Below the pieces are notes generated by a model, which had not been told where the DNA came from, ran no database searches, and saw only the letters and a program-made list of their open reading frames with translations. Below, piece after piece: positions 63,477-64,000 of a stretch of DNA of 64,000 nucleotides. Numbering within the stretch: the first letter of the stretch is position 1; the number at the start of each line of letters is the position of its first letter. This DNA comes from Sedimentisphaerales bacterium (GTDB lineage: Bacteria; Planctomycetota; Phycisphaerae; Sedimentisphaerales; SM23-30), in assembly GCA_028281535.1 (NCBI GenBank), contig JANQJS010000038.1, positions 186,001 to 250,000 on the forward strand. Reading direction: 5' to 3'. The translations under genes and the position numbers were made by a program.

Positions 63477-63572
63477 ATGCACAAATATAATTTGATATGT
63501 ATTTTCATTATTCTGCTGGGATGTCAGAACTCAGGCGTAAAGCAAAACTCAACAATAATTATAAGGAAATGA
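63477..63572 (+). CDS. 31-residue lipoprotein-like ORF, possible remnant
   Basis: ATG at 63477, two bases after the previous stop, to TGA at 63570-63572. The translation has a hydrophobic signal and lipobox (NLICIFIILLGC, cysteine at residue 16) followed by only 15 residues. It is either a tiny coupled lipoprotein or the start of a lipoprotein gene truncated by a frameshift. No ribosome site of its own. Confidence 0.42.
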   Translation: MHKYNLICIFIILLGCQNSGVKQNSTIIIRK

Positions 63573-63608
63573 TATTTTAGGGGAAGTATTTGCTCAAAAA
63601 TCGCTAAT

Positions 63609-64000
63609 TTAAAATTCTCTATTCATACGAGCAATATTTGAAACGCTTATATCTTTCGGACACGCTGCTTCACATTCCAACTCATTAGAACAATTTCCAA
63701 AGCCTTCGCTATCCATCCGAGCAACCATGTTTTTCACCCTGGTTTTTCGTTCAACTTGACCTTGAGGTAATAAGGCAAATTGACTGACTTTGGCCCCTAC
63801 AAATAACATAGCTGAGGCATTTGGACATGCTGCGACACAGGCGCCACAGCCAATACAGGCCGCGGCATCCATAGCTAAATCAGCATCTTTTTTCGGGATT
63901 GGGATCGCATTCGCTTCTGGCGCAGAACCTGTCTTAACAGAAATATACCCACCTTTTGATATTATTCTGTCAAAAGCACTTCTGTCGACGACGAGATCCT
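63609..64000 (-). CDS. sdhB: Succinate dehydrogenase/fumarate reductase iron-sulfur subunit, 5' part outside window
   Basis: The frame stays open through the right window edge (residues [13 protein letters not shown] upstream of the visible cluster motifs), so this is the C-terminal 130 codons. The [4Fe-4S]/[3Fe-4S] ligands are in [13 protein letters not shown] and CEAACPKDI, with the [14 protein letters not shown] and [17 protein letters not shown] segments between and before. This spacing is that of the Bacteroidetes/Planctomycetes-type SdhB. It transfers electrons from the flavoprotein to quinone in the membrane. Confidence 0.93.
   Translation of the reverse strand, partial: DLVVDRSAFDRIISKGGYISVKTGSAPEANAIPIPKKDADLAMDAAACIGCGACVAACPNASAMLFVGAKVSQFALLPQGQVERKTRVKNMVARMDSEGFGNCSNELECEAACPKDISVSNIARMNREF

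Overview
This 64 kb window is AT-rich bacterial chromosome, most likely from a marine-type member of the Planctomycetota, probably near the Phycisphaerae. Four features point there: a cell-surface protein with the planctomycetal N-terminal LEPR-XLL motif (LEPLERRELLSA, gene at 23423-24814), a PEP-CTERM protein (58136-59152), a fused AroD-AroE enzyme (32756-34288), and a probable mannosylglucosylglycerate osmolyte cluster at the left edge. I found no tRNA, rRNA, CRISPR array, insertion sequence, phage gene or origin. Gene density is high and the genes sit in short same-strand operons. The class-level placement is an inference; the phylum call rests mainly on the LEPR-XLL motif.

Left part (1-17700): a HAD phosphatase (cut by the window edge), a GT4-type glycosyltransferase and a GpgS-like GT81 enzyme form a likely compatible-solute operon. 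They are followed by ATP-dependent PEP carboxykinase, a ZIP metal transporter behind a GAF/class III nucleotide cyclase, an RlmL-like 23S rRNA methyltransferase, and a SulP anion transporter with a long structured leader. Next is a minus-strand operon (flippase-like membrane protein, PlsY, acylphosphatase, HtpX), then a secreted HEAT-repeat protein and a zinc-ribbon membrane protein.

Middle (17760-32750): an ECF sigma factor overlaps a membrane anti-sigma-like gene and ends at a clear terminator. HflX has a strong promoter but no ATG/GTG/TTG start codon at its expected N-terminus. A PDZ/S41 C-terminal processing protease, the LEPR-XLL protein and two lipoproteins follow. A plus-strand operon carries homoserine dehydrogenase, an ApgM-like protein that probably serves as homoserine kinase, aspartokinase, mannose-1-phosphate guanylyltransferase, RuvX and TatC.

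Minus-strand block (32756-43368): a complete SUF iron-sulfur operon (Rrf2 regulator, sufB, sufC, sufD, sufS, sufU, nfu) continues into Mrp/ApbC, DUF971 and DUF4202 genes, then an Hpt protein and AroDE.

Right part (43369-64000): a leader with mini-ORFs precedes a probably very highly expressed, cysteine- and aspartate-rich secreted beta-helix protein. A TonB2-type energised outer-membrane transport operon follows (TPR protein, Oar-like TonB-dependent receptor, DUF3450 protein, TtpC-like ExbB, ExbB, ExbD, TonB, TPR protein, then a Sel1 lipoprotein). Its TtpC-like subunit carries a C-terminal CBS-domain pair, which is the most novel architecture in the window. The rest is a PEP-CTERM protein with a GA-rich repeat leader, RibD, a small membrane protein, a 904-residue secreted protein with a 31-codon lipoprotein ORF behind it, and the C-terminal part of the succinate dehydrogenase iron-sulfur subunit.
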